Positions 23,845-31,039 of a stretch of 33,927 nt of DNA are shown here, piece by piece (the stretch's first letter is position 1; each line of letters starts with the position of its first letter). Source of the stretch: Phycisphaerales bacterium (GTDB lineage: Bacteria; Planctomycetota; Phycisphaerae; Phycisphaerales; UBA1924); assembly GCA_016741915.1 (NCBI GenBank), contig JACVCS010000040.1:1-33927 (forward strand), given 5' to 3'. Made by a program: the position numbers and the translations under genes. The notes under the pieces were generated by a model. It did no database searches and had not been told where the DNA came from. It worked only from the letters and a program-made list of their open reading frames with translations.

Positions 23845-25374
23845 GTGGCAAGCGAGCACGCAGACCGCGGCAAGGATCGTCCGTCGAAACCTTCTCGACG
23901 TGACATCAGCGCACCCGCCGCGCCCGACGAGCCGCACGGCCCGCCTCAACAACAGCAATCATCGAAGTCAAAGCCGACGTCAGACGACGTCGCCTACGAC
24001 CGTCCGAAGACCAGCAAGCTGGTGACCAAAGGCGGCAAGGTCGATCGCTCGGCGATTTTCTACGCCGCCCAAGCGGAGGCCGAGGCACGCGCCCTGCGTG
24101 AAGCGCAGAGCAACCCAAAGGCCGCGATCACCGACGAAGATCTGCTCGACGCGCCGCCGCCGGCGGATTCGATCCTGGTTGACGAAGACCCCGAAGCCGA
24201 GGACGGCGACGCGCCGCTCCCGCCCGGCTCGACCGGCTCTTCGCCCGCCTCGGCTCAGAAGGTCACCTTCAAGCTCAAACGCGACCTCGACAAACGCCTG
24301 GACAAGTACCTCGTCGACCGAATCACGTTCATGAGCCGGGCGAAACTGCAGGCCCTCATCGACGACGGCGGCGTGAAAGTCAACGGGCGCCTGGGCAAGG
24401 CCTCCACCAAGCTGCGCCAGAACGACCTCGTCGAGGTGATGATCCCCCCGCCCCCCGCGCCGGATGCCGTCCCTGAGGACATCCCGCTCAACGTCATGTT
24501 CGAGGACGAGCACCTCATCGTCATCAACAAATCCCCCGACATCATCGTTCACCCCGCACGCTCGCACAACCGCGGCACCATGATCAACGCGCTCGCCTTT
24601 CACTTCCGCGAGCGCTCCTCACTCGGCGGTTCGCTCAGCGGCGTAGGCAAAGTGTTCGCCCGCCCCGGCGTGGTGCACCGCCTCGACCGCCAAACCTCCG
24701 GCGTCATCGTCTTCGCCAAGTCCGAGCAGGCCCACTGGAAAATCGCCCAGCAGTTCGAGAACCGCACCACCGACAAGCGCTACGTCGCCTTCGTGCACGG
24801 GCACGTTGAGCGTGATGCCGAGCAGATCGACCTTCCGCTGGGCCCTTCGCCATCGCGAGAGAAGGGCCACCGCGAGAAACAGGTGGTGCGTCACGACCAT
24901 CTGGGCAAACCGGCGCTGACGGTCTACCGAGTGTTGGGGCGATACGCCGTGCCCAGCGAGAGCGCCATGGACCGCGCCCGCAAGGACGCGCTGGACCCGC
25001 AGATCGACCCCGACGCGTCGCACATGGGCGTCAGCGTCGTGGAGATCGAACTGAAGACCGGGCGAACGCACCAGATCCGCGTGCACATGGCGAGTTTGGG
25101 GCATCCGCTGCTGGCCGACGATTTGTACGGCGGCGCTCTGCTCCCCGCTCGCGAAGCGATCAACTGGCCCGGGCTGAACCGTGTGGGCCTGCACGCGGCG
25201 ATGCTCTCGTTCCGTCACCCGATCACGAGCCAGCCGCTGCGGTTCGTCGCGCCGCTGCCGACCGACCTCCGTCAAGCCCTCGCGGCCATGCGCTCCGGCC
25301 CGGTCAAACGCGAACCCGAGCAGCCCCTCACCGGCACCGTCCTGTCGCTCGATTCCCTGCTCGCGCCGGGCTGA
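23845..25374 (+). CDS. RluA/RluD-family pseudouridine synthase with S4 domain, 509 aa
   Basis: These enzymes isomerise uridines in 23S rRNA. An S4 RNA-binding domain spans about 143-200 (RLDKYLVDRITFMSRAKLQ and VKVNGRLGKASTKL). The catalytic domain follows, with the signature HRLDRQTSGVIVF at 278-290 and the catalytic aspartate D281, then RYVAFVHG, GRTHQIRVHMASLGHPLLADDLYGG and GLHAAMLSFRHP. RluD-like enzymes also carry S4, so RluD is the closest guess, but the rRNA site cannot be read. The first 130-140 residues are an unusual charged, Pro-rich extension that looks disordered. GTG at 23845 has GGAGG 9 bases upstream. Confidence 0.94.
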   Translation: MASEHADRGKDRPSKPSRRDISAPAAPDEPHGPPQQQQSSKSKPTSDDVAYDRPKTSKLVTKGGKVDRSAIFYAAQAEAEARALREAQSNPKAAITDEDLLDAPPPADSILVDEDPEAEDGDAPLPPGSTGSSPASAQKVTFKLKRDLDKRLDKYLVDRITFMSRAKLQALIDDGGVKVNGRLGKASTKLRQNDLVEVMIPPPPAPDAVPEDIPLNVMFEDEHLIVINKSPDIIVHPARSHNRGTMINALAFHFRERSSLGGSLSGVGKVFARPGVVHRLDRQTSGVIVFAKSEQAHWKIAQQFENRTTDKRYVAFVHGHVERDAEQIDLPLGPSPSREKGHREKQVVRHDHLGKPALTVYRVLGRYAVPSESAMDRARKDALDPQIDPDASHMGVSVVEIELKTGRTHQIRVHMASLGHPLLADDLYGGALLPAREAINWPGLNRVGLHAAMLSFRHPITSQPLRFVAPLPTDLRQALAAMRSGPVKREPEQPLTGTVLSLDSLLAPG

Positions 25375-25577
25375 ATCAGCCTTGGACGACTGACAACCGA
25401 CCCAACGCGCACGAACTGCCGATCGTTTCCCCGCCGTGCGGTCGAACCCCGCCTCGGTGACAACGTGCAAGCCGGGCACCGATGGGGTATCCTGCGCACG
25501 CAAACTGGTCGGTCATCAACCGCCAGCCCCTGCTCGTCGGTTTCACCCGTTCATCCAAACAGCCCGGAGGCTTGATC
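25375..25577. other. Intergenic region before the lipoprotein gene
   Basis: About 200 bases without a recognised gene. GGGTATCCT at about 25486-25493 is a weak -10 candidate. No terminator follows the pseudouridine synthase, so transcription may continue. Confidence 0.4.
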
Positions 25578-27026
25578 ATGAAGCTCGCTCGTGTCGGTGG
25601 TGTGGTTCACACGTCTTCTTCCGCGTTCCGTTCCGCCCTCGTCATCTGCACGCTCGCCGGCGCGATGATGGGCCTGACCGGCTGCAAGGGCGGCTCGGGC
25701 TCGGGCTTCAGTGATTCTGCCCCCGACCCCACGACCATCCGCGGCTCATACCTCGCGGTGCTCAACGACGAAACCACCGCCGCCGCAATGAACAAAGCCG
25801 CGGGCAAGGCCGCCAGCGACCAGCTCACGGTCATCAAACTGCCGATCCTCGACGCCGACGCGACCGTGCAGGAATGGCAGACATCCTTCACGCGCGTGCC
25901 CGTCCCCAGCGCCATGGGCAACCAGCCCGGCGCGATCTCCGCCAACGCCGACGGCTCGATGCTCTTTGTCGTCAGCGCCGACGGCAGCGTGAAGAACGGC
26001 GACGCCGTGGGCCAGCGCGTTCTGGCCTTCAGCATGGCCGACCCGATGAACCCCAAGGCCCCGGAAGGCGCCAGCGCCTCGGCCCTTGAAGGCTCCGGGC
26101 CCAGCGCCATCGCCCTGAGCCCCGACGGCACGCTCCTCGCCGCCGCGTGCAGAAAGTCGGGCGCTGAACTGGCCCTCGTTTCCATCGGCGATTCAGGGTT
26201 CGCGCAGACCAACACATGGTCGCTCTCGGCTCTGGGGCTGAAGGCCGACGAAAAGGCCTGGCACGTCGCCTGGCACCCCAGCGGCAGGTTCCTCGCCCTC
26301 ATCGCGCCCGAGTCGCGCTCGGTTGCGTTCTTTGAACTCTACCGAGACGCCGAGCAGATCGGCCTCGCGCCCTTCGGCGCGCCGGTGGTCCTCGCCGACG
26401 CCTCGCAGGTCCCCGTCTTCGGACAGTTCGCCGGTTCGTCGGGCAACACCTTCCTCTGCGTCTCGCTCGGTGCTCCCGCCTCCGCTGGCAAGGGCCCCGG
26501 CGCTGATGCACCGACCCCCGGCGCGGTAACGTCGATCGCCTTCGATCCCATGGGCGAACTCGTCCCCGCCACCGAAAACACCCCCGAGCACGTTCAAGCC
26601 GCCCACCGCATCACCGGCTTCGCCCGCACCGGCATCGCCCCGGTGGGCCTCGCCCTGCACGCGAGCGGTCAGCGCGCCGTCATCGCCAACACCCGCGCCG
26701 TCCGCGAAGGCCTCGCCGGCGGCTCGCTCAGCGTCCTCGCCCTCAACACCGACGGCGCGATCGAAGCCTGGTTCGAAACAGGCCTGGGCTCCATCCAAGG
26801 TCAGCCCGACTCCAGCGTCCCCACCAGCATCACCACCGACCCCACCGGCGCGGTCGTCATCGTCGCGCTGGTCAGCAAAGCCGACGCCGGCGGCGAGGGT
26901 GAGCTCGTCTTCTACACCCTCAGCAAGCACGGCGGCACCGCCGGTGAACAAGCCGACACCCTCAACCGCGCACCCTACCGCGTCGGCGTCGGCAAACTCC
27001 CCCACGGCACCGTGATCGTCCGCTGA
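25578..27026 (+). CDS. Lipoprotein with beta-propeller-like repeats, 482 aa
   Basis: A lipoprotein signal is clear: a basic start, a hydrophobic stretch (ALVICTLAGAMMG) and the lipobox LTGC with C36 as the lipidated residue, followed by KGGSGSG. The mature part consists of repeats of the WD40/YVTN-like kind: GAISANADGSMLFVVSADG, SAIALSPDGTLLAAACR, WHVAWHPSGRFLALIAPESRSVAFFEL, TSIAFDPMGELVPAT and TSITTDPTGAVVIVAL. Each pairs a 'PDG' turn with a hydrophobic strand. Such lipoproteins are often surface or periplasmic binding or scaffolding proteins; no substrate is evident. ATG at 25578 has GGAGG 7 bases upstream; an upstream in-frame ATG at 25482 would break the signal peptide. A strong terminator follows. 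Confidence 0.85.
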   Translation: MKLARVGGVVHTSSSAFRSALVICTLAGAMMGLTGCKGGSGSGFSDSAPDPTTIRGSYLAVLNDETTAAAMNKAAGKAASDQLTVIKLPILDADATVQEWQTSFTRVPVPSAMGNQPGAISANADGSMLFVVSADGSVKNGDAVGQRVLAFSMADPMNPKAPEGASASALEGSGPSAIALSPDGTLLAAACRKSGAELALVSIGDSGFAQTNTWSLSALGLKADEKAWHVAWHPSGRFLALIAPESRSVAFFELYRDAEQIGLAPFGAPVVLADASQVPVFGQFAGSSGNTFLCVSLGAPASAGKGPGADAPTPGAVTSIAFDPMGELVPATENTPEHVQAAHRITGFARTGIAPVGLALHASGQRAVIANTRAVREGLAGGSLSVLALNTDGAIEAWFETGLGSIQGQPDSSVPTSITTDPTGAVVIVALVSKADAGGEGELVFYTLSKHGGTAGEQADTLNRAPYRVGVGKLPHGTVIVR

Positions 27027-27054
27027 GCACGATCAAAACCAACGCTTCCCGTGC

Positions 27055-27092
27055 CACCGATCGTCTGCAAGGACGATCGGTGTTTTCGTTTT
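27055..27092 (+). terminator. Strong Rho-independent terminator after the lipoprotein gene
   Basis: CACCGATCGTC and GACGATCGGTG form a perfect 11-bp stem with a 6-base loop, followed by TTTTCGTTTT. It lies 28 bases past the stop codon and ends the plus-strand 20.8-27.0 kb gene group. Confidence 0.95.
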
Positions 27093-27099
27093 GAGAAAG

Positions 27100-27134
27100 C
27101 TCAAGAACTCAAACCTCAAAACTCAAAACCTGAA
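27100..27134. repeat. Heptamer repeat block, CTCAAA vocabulary
   Basis: Five 7-base units in register: CTCAAGA, ACTCAAA, CCTCAAA, ACTCAAA, ACCTGAA. They begin 8 bases after the terminator and lie in a gap before a minus-strand gene. Confidence 0.7.
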
Positions 27135-27176
27135 ATCCGCTTCAACGACCACGCATCGATCCGGGCAGTTGTCGAT

Positions 27177-27280
27177 CAGTCTCTTCGTGACTTCTCTCTG
27201 TGCCCTCTGCGACCTCTTTGTGAAAAGTCTCCCCGCCTTTCGGCATTCCTTCGAGCCTTCGCGTCTTCGTGCAAAAAAAC
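27177..27280. repeat. Dispersed intergenic repeat, copy 1
   Basis: Shares with copy 2 (28375-28460) a 21-base identical core (27204-27224), a second exact match of 14 bases (27262-27275, CGTCTTCGTGCAAA), and related flanks. The words are near-tandem 8- to 9-base units such as CTTCGAGC, CTTCGCGT, CTTCGTGC and CTCTGCGAC, CTCTTTGTG. It lies immediately downstream of the GT10 gene on its 3' side and touches its stop codon. Confidence 0.8.
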
Positions 27281-28231
27281 TCACCCAAGCCGCGACGACA
27301 ACCACACAGGCAGCCGCAGTTCCTCCAGACACCGCCTCCTGGCTTCGCTGATGGCTTCGAGCCGCTTGGTCCGTACGTCCGGGTCGCTCACCGCCCGCCG
27401 CACCACCTCGACGCCCGCGGCATCCAGCGACGGGATTCGGATAAAGCTCTCCGCCGGCACCAGTTTCTCCGCCGCCCTCGGGCCGAAGTACAACGGCACC
27501 GACCAACTCAGCAGCGGGTCCCACAGTTTCTCCGTCACGTACATCTCGCCCTGATCAAAGTTCTCAATCGCGAGGGTGCACTTGGCCGCTCGCAGGATCT
27601 GCCCCTTGCTGCCGATGCCGCCGCGCCCGCCGACTTCGCTGGGCAGGCCCATGCCGAAGAGTTCCAGCTCCACGCCCGCCTTGCGCAACAGCTTCAGGAA
27701 CTCCAGCCTTTGCCCGTGCCCCGCGAGCGCCGTCTTCCCTGAGATCACACCCGCCAGAGCCACCGCGCTCTCACGCGGCTGCTGCGCCCGCAAACTCCGC
27801 ACATCCTCCATCAGCATCCAAAACGCCGGCAGCACCACCGGCGTGACATGCCCCGGCGCACGCTCATCGGGCGACCAGATCGTCGAGCAGTACTTCGCCG
27901 CCGCCTGATAAAAGTTCCCCGCAATCGGCGGCGGCTCATACAGCAGCATCGACGTCTTCGCACGCTGCGTCCCCAGCATCTCAAAGGCCAGGTCCGCCTT
28001 GTGCTGGCGATACGCCGCCGAGCCGCGGGCCTTCAGCAGCAAGCGCTTCCACCGCGGCAGTTTGCCTTGCCCTTTCGGAAAGAACGGCAGATTGAAACAA
28101 AAAACCCGCTCCGCATCGCGGGCCTGATGCTCAAACCGCACGCCGGTGGAATCGCGCCCAAACTCCCCGTCGCACTGGTTCCACAACCAGTCGGCGTTTG
28201 TGCCCATATCGCTGAAAGCCCCGATGCGCAT
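27281..28231 (-). CDS. Glycosyltransferase family 10 (fucosyltransferase-like), 316 aa
   Basis: The C-terminal half holds the alpha-1,3-fucosyltransferase signature: TLAIENFDQGEMYVTEKLWDPLLSWSVPLYFGP, then AEKLVPAESFIRI. The E-N-...-Y-V-T-E-K-L part (about 215-235) binds the GDP-fucose donor in characterised enzymes. The N-terminal half is more variable, as expected for acceptor binding. GT10 enzymes usually decorate lipopolysaccharide or surface glycans. The actual donor and acceptor are unknown. ATG at 28231 is preferred; the frame is open to 28369 but the upstream part is a translation of tandem repeats. No ribosome site is visible, though TGATAT lies 10-15 bases upstream. The gene stands alone between two copies of one dispersed repeat and has no glycan-cluster neighbours. 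Confidence 0.8.
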   Translation of the reverse strand: MRIGAFSDMGTNADWLWNQCDGEFGRDSTGVRFEHQARDAERVFCFNLPFFPKGQGKLPRWKRLLLKARGSAAYRQHKADLAFEMLGTQRAKTSMLLYEPPPIAGNFYQAAAKYCSTIWSPDERAPGHVTPVVLPAFWMLMEDVRSLRAQQPRESAVALAGVISGKTALAGHGQRLEFLKLLRKAGVELELFGMGLPSEVGGRGGIGSKGQILRAAKCTLAIENFDQGEMYVTEKLWDPLLSWSVPLYFGPRAAEKLVPAESFIRIPSLDAAGVEVVRRAVSDPDVRTKRLEAISEARRRCLEELRLPVWLSSRLG

Positions 28232-28271
28232 ACGGGAAGATATCACGAAAGTGCCGGGAGAACCCGAAGGG

Positions 28272-28319
28272 AAAACGCGAACCAAAACGCGAACCAGAAC
28301 GCGAACCAGAACGCGAACG
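28272..28319. repeat. Four tandem 12-base units (GAACGC vocabulary)
   Basis: AAAACGCGAACC, AAAACGCGAACC, AGAACGCGAACC, AGAACGCGAACG are consecutive, then the pattern decays into CGAAAAG. Each unit is two related hexamers. Words such as GAACGC recur in the hexamer arms at 20650-20741. It lies 41 bases upstream of the GT10 start. Confidence 0.85.
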
Positions 28320-28374
28320 CGAAAAGAACAACCCCAGCCCAGTTTCACGCCTGATCGCAACCACCCCAATCACT

Positions 28375-28460
28375 CAGTCTTTCTTCTCTGCGTCCTCTGC
28401 GACCTCTTTGTGAAGCCCGATCCGGTCTTCCTTCGCGCCTTCACGTCTTCGTGCAAAGAC
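28375..28460. repeat. Dispersed intergenic repeat, copy 2
   Basis: Direct copy of the element at 27177-27280, with the 21-base core at 28394-28414 and the CGTCTTCGTGCAAA match at 28444-28457. The spacing between these two cores is 50 bases here against 58 in copy 1. It lies in the gap between the GT10 gene start and the end of the methyltransferase gene. Confidence 0.8.
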
Positions 28461-28487
28461 TTTTCCGGTCTTCCGCCGCGAGAAGCA

Positions 28488-29285
28488 TCACCGCTCAAGC
28501 ACACAATGAAACACGTGCGCCCGCACCAGCGCCTCGCGCACCACCGTCGCCTCGCCAACACGGAACCCCGCGCAACGCAGTTCGTCGTTGAACATCCGCA
28601 CCGATTTCATCTTCGGGCTGCGGTACGTCACCCAGGTCATGATCCCCCCGGGCTTCAGCGATCGGGCGGCCGCATCCACAATCTTCCCCCGAACCACGCG
28701 CGGGATCGTCGTCCACGGCAACGCACTGACAACCGCGTCGAGCTGGCGAACATCAAGCTGGTCGCAATACGCCCGCAGGTTCGCCGCATCGCCCTCGAAA
28801 AGCCGAACCTCCGGGAAGTTCCTGCGGAACAGACCCGCCAGACGCGCGTTGAGTTCCACGGCAAAGAACGCCGTCCCCGGACGCAGGGCCTCCAGCACCG
28901 CGCGGGTGATCGTCCCCGTCCCCGGCCCAAGCTCCGCGACCGCCTTTGCGCGCGCAAGATCGAGCCCCCGCACCATCGACCGCCCAATTTCCGGGTGCGT
29001 TGGGAACAAACTCGAAAGTTGGCTCGGCGAGCGGATGAACTCCACCAGAAACGCCACATGATCACGCGCGGATGACCGCTTTGGCCCATCGGTGCGCGCA
29101 CGGCCGTGCCCGTGCCCATGGTGATGGTGAGAGGAGGATGTCGAATGAACCGAGCCGGACTCAACCCCCGAAGCCGAGTGCCCCAGATGGGCGTGCGACG
29201 CGTCGTCCGTGCGGGATGCGGACCCGGCCTTGGGGGTCACTTCGCCATTTGCCGCTGTCTGGAGTTCTCGGGAACGAAGGGTCAT
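28488..29285 (-). CDS. SAM-dependent methyltransferase, phospholipid N-methyltransferase-like, 265 aa
   Basis: A class I Rossmann methyltransferase with motif I AVAELGPGTGTITRAVL (116-131), acidic AFFAVELNARL and VRLFEGDAANL, and DAVVSALPWTTIP at motif IV. The lead-in FIRSPSQLSSLFPTHPEIGRSMV and the PWTTIP motif resemble the PmtA / phosphatidylethanolamine N-methyltransferase group, also related to KsgA, so a lipid substrate is the best guess but unproven. Residues 31-60 are a low-complexity His/Ser segment with SSHHHHGHGHG, not part of the fold and possibly metal-binding. ATG at 29285 has GGAG 4 bases upstream; ATG at 29306 is an alternative. It is divergent from astA. Confidence 0.8.
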   Translation of the reverse strand: MTLRSRELQTAANGEVTPKAGSASRTDDASHAHLGHSASGVESGSVHSTSSSHHHHGHGHGRARTDGPKRSSARDHVAFLVEFIRSPSQLSSLFPTHPEIGRSMVRGLDLARAKAVAELGPGTGTITRAVLEALRPGTAFFAVELNARLAGLFRRNFPEVRLFEGDAANLRAYCDQLDVRQLDAVVSALPWTTIPRVVRGKIVDAAARSLKPGGIMTWVTYRSPKMKSVRMFNDELRCAGFRVGEATVVREALVRAHVFHCVLER

Positions 29286-29659
29286 TGCTCTCCAGCCAAC
29301 GGGCATAACCCGTCTGTAAGCCGCCTGGTGGCAAGCCGCCGCCGGCCTGCGATCCGTGACCCCAGCCCTTCCACCGCCCGGACCCGCACGGTTCGGATGG
29401 TACCCAAACCGCCCGCCTCTCATCGGTCGAGTACGGTCGAAGGCCCGGTCGTCACCGACACCATCACCGGATCGAGGGTAAACCCTGATATCTCGTGCCT
29501 CATTACCCCAGTTTCTGACTCACTATGCGGTTTTGAAGTTCGATTCATGTCGATTCGGTCACCCGACTTCGGCACGCCGACGACCCTGTCGGGCTACGCT
29601 GCTTCAGCGACCGAAAACGGCCGATATACGAACAGATACTCAACTCGCGAGGCGCCACC
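29286..29659. promoter_or_regulatory. Divergent promoter region between the methyltransferase gene and astA
   Basis: About 370 bases without a recognised gene. TATACG at about 29622-29627 with TTCAGC 16 bases further upstream is a possible astA promoter, and AGATACTC follows close by. GAGG about 7 bases before the astA ATG is its ribosome site. No ArgR-like box was recognised. Confidence 0.35.
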
Positions 29660-30958
29660 ATGTTCCTGATCAGGCAAGCCAAAGCGGAAGACGTCCCGAC
29701 CCTCGTCAAGCTGGCGAAGATGGTGCACTTCATCAATCTCCCGGCCGACCGGCAGATCATCGAGCAGAAGGTCTCCTGGTCGCAGCAGTGCTTTCTGATG
29801 GCCGCCGAGAGCCGGGCGATGCCGACGGAGGGGAAGAAGTCGCGGAAAGGTGCCGGCGTCAAGTCCGATGCCGCCGCCGGGGGGAACGGTTCGGTCAAGA
29901 TGGGTGACGCCCCCGCCCGCCATCACGGCGACGTCCCCGGGCCCATCGCCTCGGGGCTGAAGAGCATCACCGGTCGCTCGCCTTTGTTCATGTTCGTCAT
30001 GGAAGAGCACGCCTCGGGCAAGGGCGGCACCGGCGCGGTGGGCACCTCACAGGTCATCGCCCAGATCAGCTCGCCCGGCCAGCCCAACCTCTCCCTCGAA
30101 CTCCGCAAGGTCGAGAAGTTCAGTCAGGTCCTCCAGAGCGGCGTCTCGCACGTCATGGCGAAGCTGCACCTCGATGAAGAAGGTCCAACCGAAATCGGCG
30201 GGCTCATCCTGCAGCCCTCGTACCGCGGGCACCGCGCCAAGCTCGGTCGATTCCTTTCGCTGGTACGGTTCCACTTCATGGGGCTGAACCGCGAGTTCTT
30301 CTCCCGCCGGGTGCTGGCGGAGATGATGGGCCCGGTGAACGCCGACGGGCAGACGCCCTTCTGGGACGGCTTCACGCGCGCGTTCATCAACATGAGCTAC
30401 GAGGATGCCGACCGGTTCTGTCAGGAGAGCAAGGAGTTCATCCTCTCGCTCTTCCCGCGCGAGGGAATCTACTTGACGCTCATCCCGCCCGAGGCCCGCG
30501 CGTGCGTGGCGCAGGTCGGGCCTGAGACCGTCCCCGCCCGGCGGATGCTCGAAAAACTCGGCTTCAAATACCACAACCGCATCGACCCCTTCGACGGCGG
30601 GCCCCACCTCGAATGCGACATCGACCAGATCTCCATCGTCCGCGACACCCGTGTCTCGCGCCTGGGTGACGCCATCAGCGACGAGAAGCTCGCAACCACC
30701 GCCTCCGCCCGCGGCATCGTCTCGGTCATTGACGACGACGGCGAGTTCCGCGCAGTTGAGACGCTCTTCAATATCGACAAGCAAGGCCGCGTGATCATCG
30801 GTCAGCAGGTCAACGCGGCCCTGGGCTCGAAGGCCGGCGCCGACTGCGGCTACACCGTGCTGGACACGCTGAAGAAGACCGAGCCCAGCGGCGAGAAGGC
30901 CAGCAAGAACGGCAAGGCTCCGAAGAAAACAACCGGCAAACGCACGGCGCGGGCCTGA
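29660..30958 (+). CDS. astA: Arginine N-succinyltransferase (AstA family), 432 aa
   Basis: AstA transfers succinate from succinyl-CoA to arginine, the first step of the ammonia-producing AST pathway. The GNAT-type fold and family motifs are visible: FLIRQAKAEDVPTLVKLAK, LPADR (27-31), GLILQPSYRGHRAKLGRFLSLVRFHF, TPFWDGFTRAFINMSYEDAD, FPREGIYLTLIPPEARACVAQVGPETVPARRMLEKLGF and IDPFDGGPHLECD. Typical AstA is about 340 residues; this one has an extra Lys/Gly-rich insertion at about 52-105 and a 30-residue Lys-rich tail, both likely disordered. ATG at 29660. AstD follows 81 bases downstream, supporting the assignment. astB, astC and astE are not in the window. Confidence 0.9.
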   Translation: MFLIRQAKAEDVPTLVKLAKMVHFINLPADRQIIEQKVSWSQQCFLMAAESRAMPTEGKKSRKGAGVKSDAAAGGNGSVKMGDAPARHHGDVPGPIASGLKSITGRSPLFMFVMEEHASGKGGTGAVGTSQVIAQISSPGQPNLSLELRKVEKFSQVLQSGVSHVMAKLHLDEEGPTEIGGLILQPSYRGHRAKLGRFLSLVRFHFMGLNREFFSRRVLAEMMGPVNADGQTPFWDGFTRAFINMSYEDADRFCQESKEFILSLFPREGIYLTLIPPEARACVAQVGPETVPARRMLEKLGFKYHNRIDPFDGGPHLECDIDQISIVRDTRVSRLGDAISDEKLATTASARGIVSVIDDDGEFRAVETLFNIDKQGRVIIGQQVNAALGSKAGADCGYTVLDTLKKTEPSGEKASKNGKAPKKTTGKRTARA

Positions 30959-31039
30959 GCGGTTTCTGCTGGTGAATGCGGAACCGGCCGTATTGTTCTT
31001 TGTGCCGTCACGAGACACACACGCACACGCACTTCCATA

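Noticed and set aside
28146..28369. Translation of the 12-base array as a KTRT/RVLV repeat protein
   Set aside because: The apparent protein repeats arise from the tandem DNA units; no start signal or conservation is visible.
27177..28460. Insertion-sequence reading of the repeats flanking the GT10 gene
   Set aside because: The copies are direct, have no terminal inverted repeats or target duplication, and the enclosed gene is not a transposase.
29106..29669. 187-codon plus-strand frame before astA
   Set aside because: Partly antisense to the methyltransferase gene and without recognisable features.
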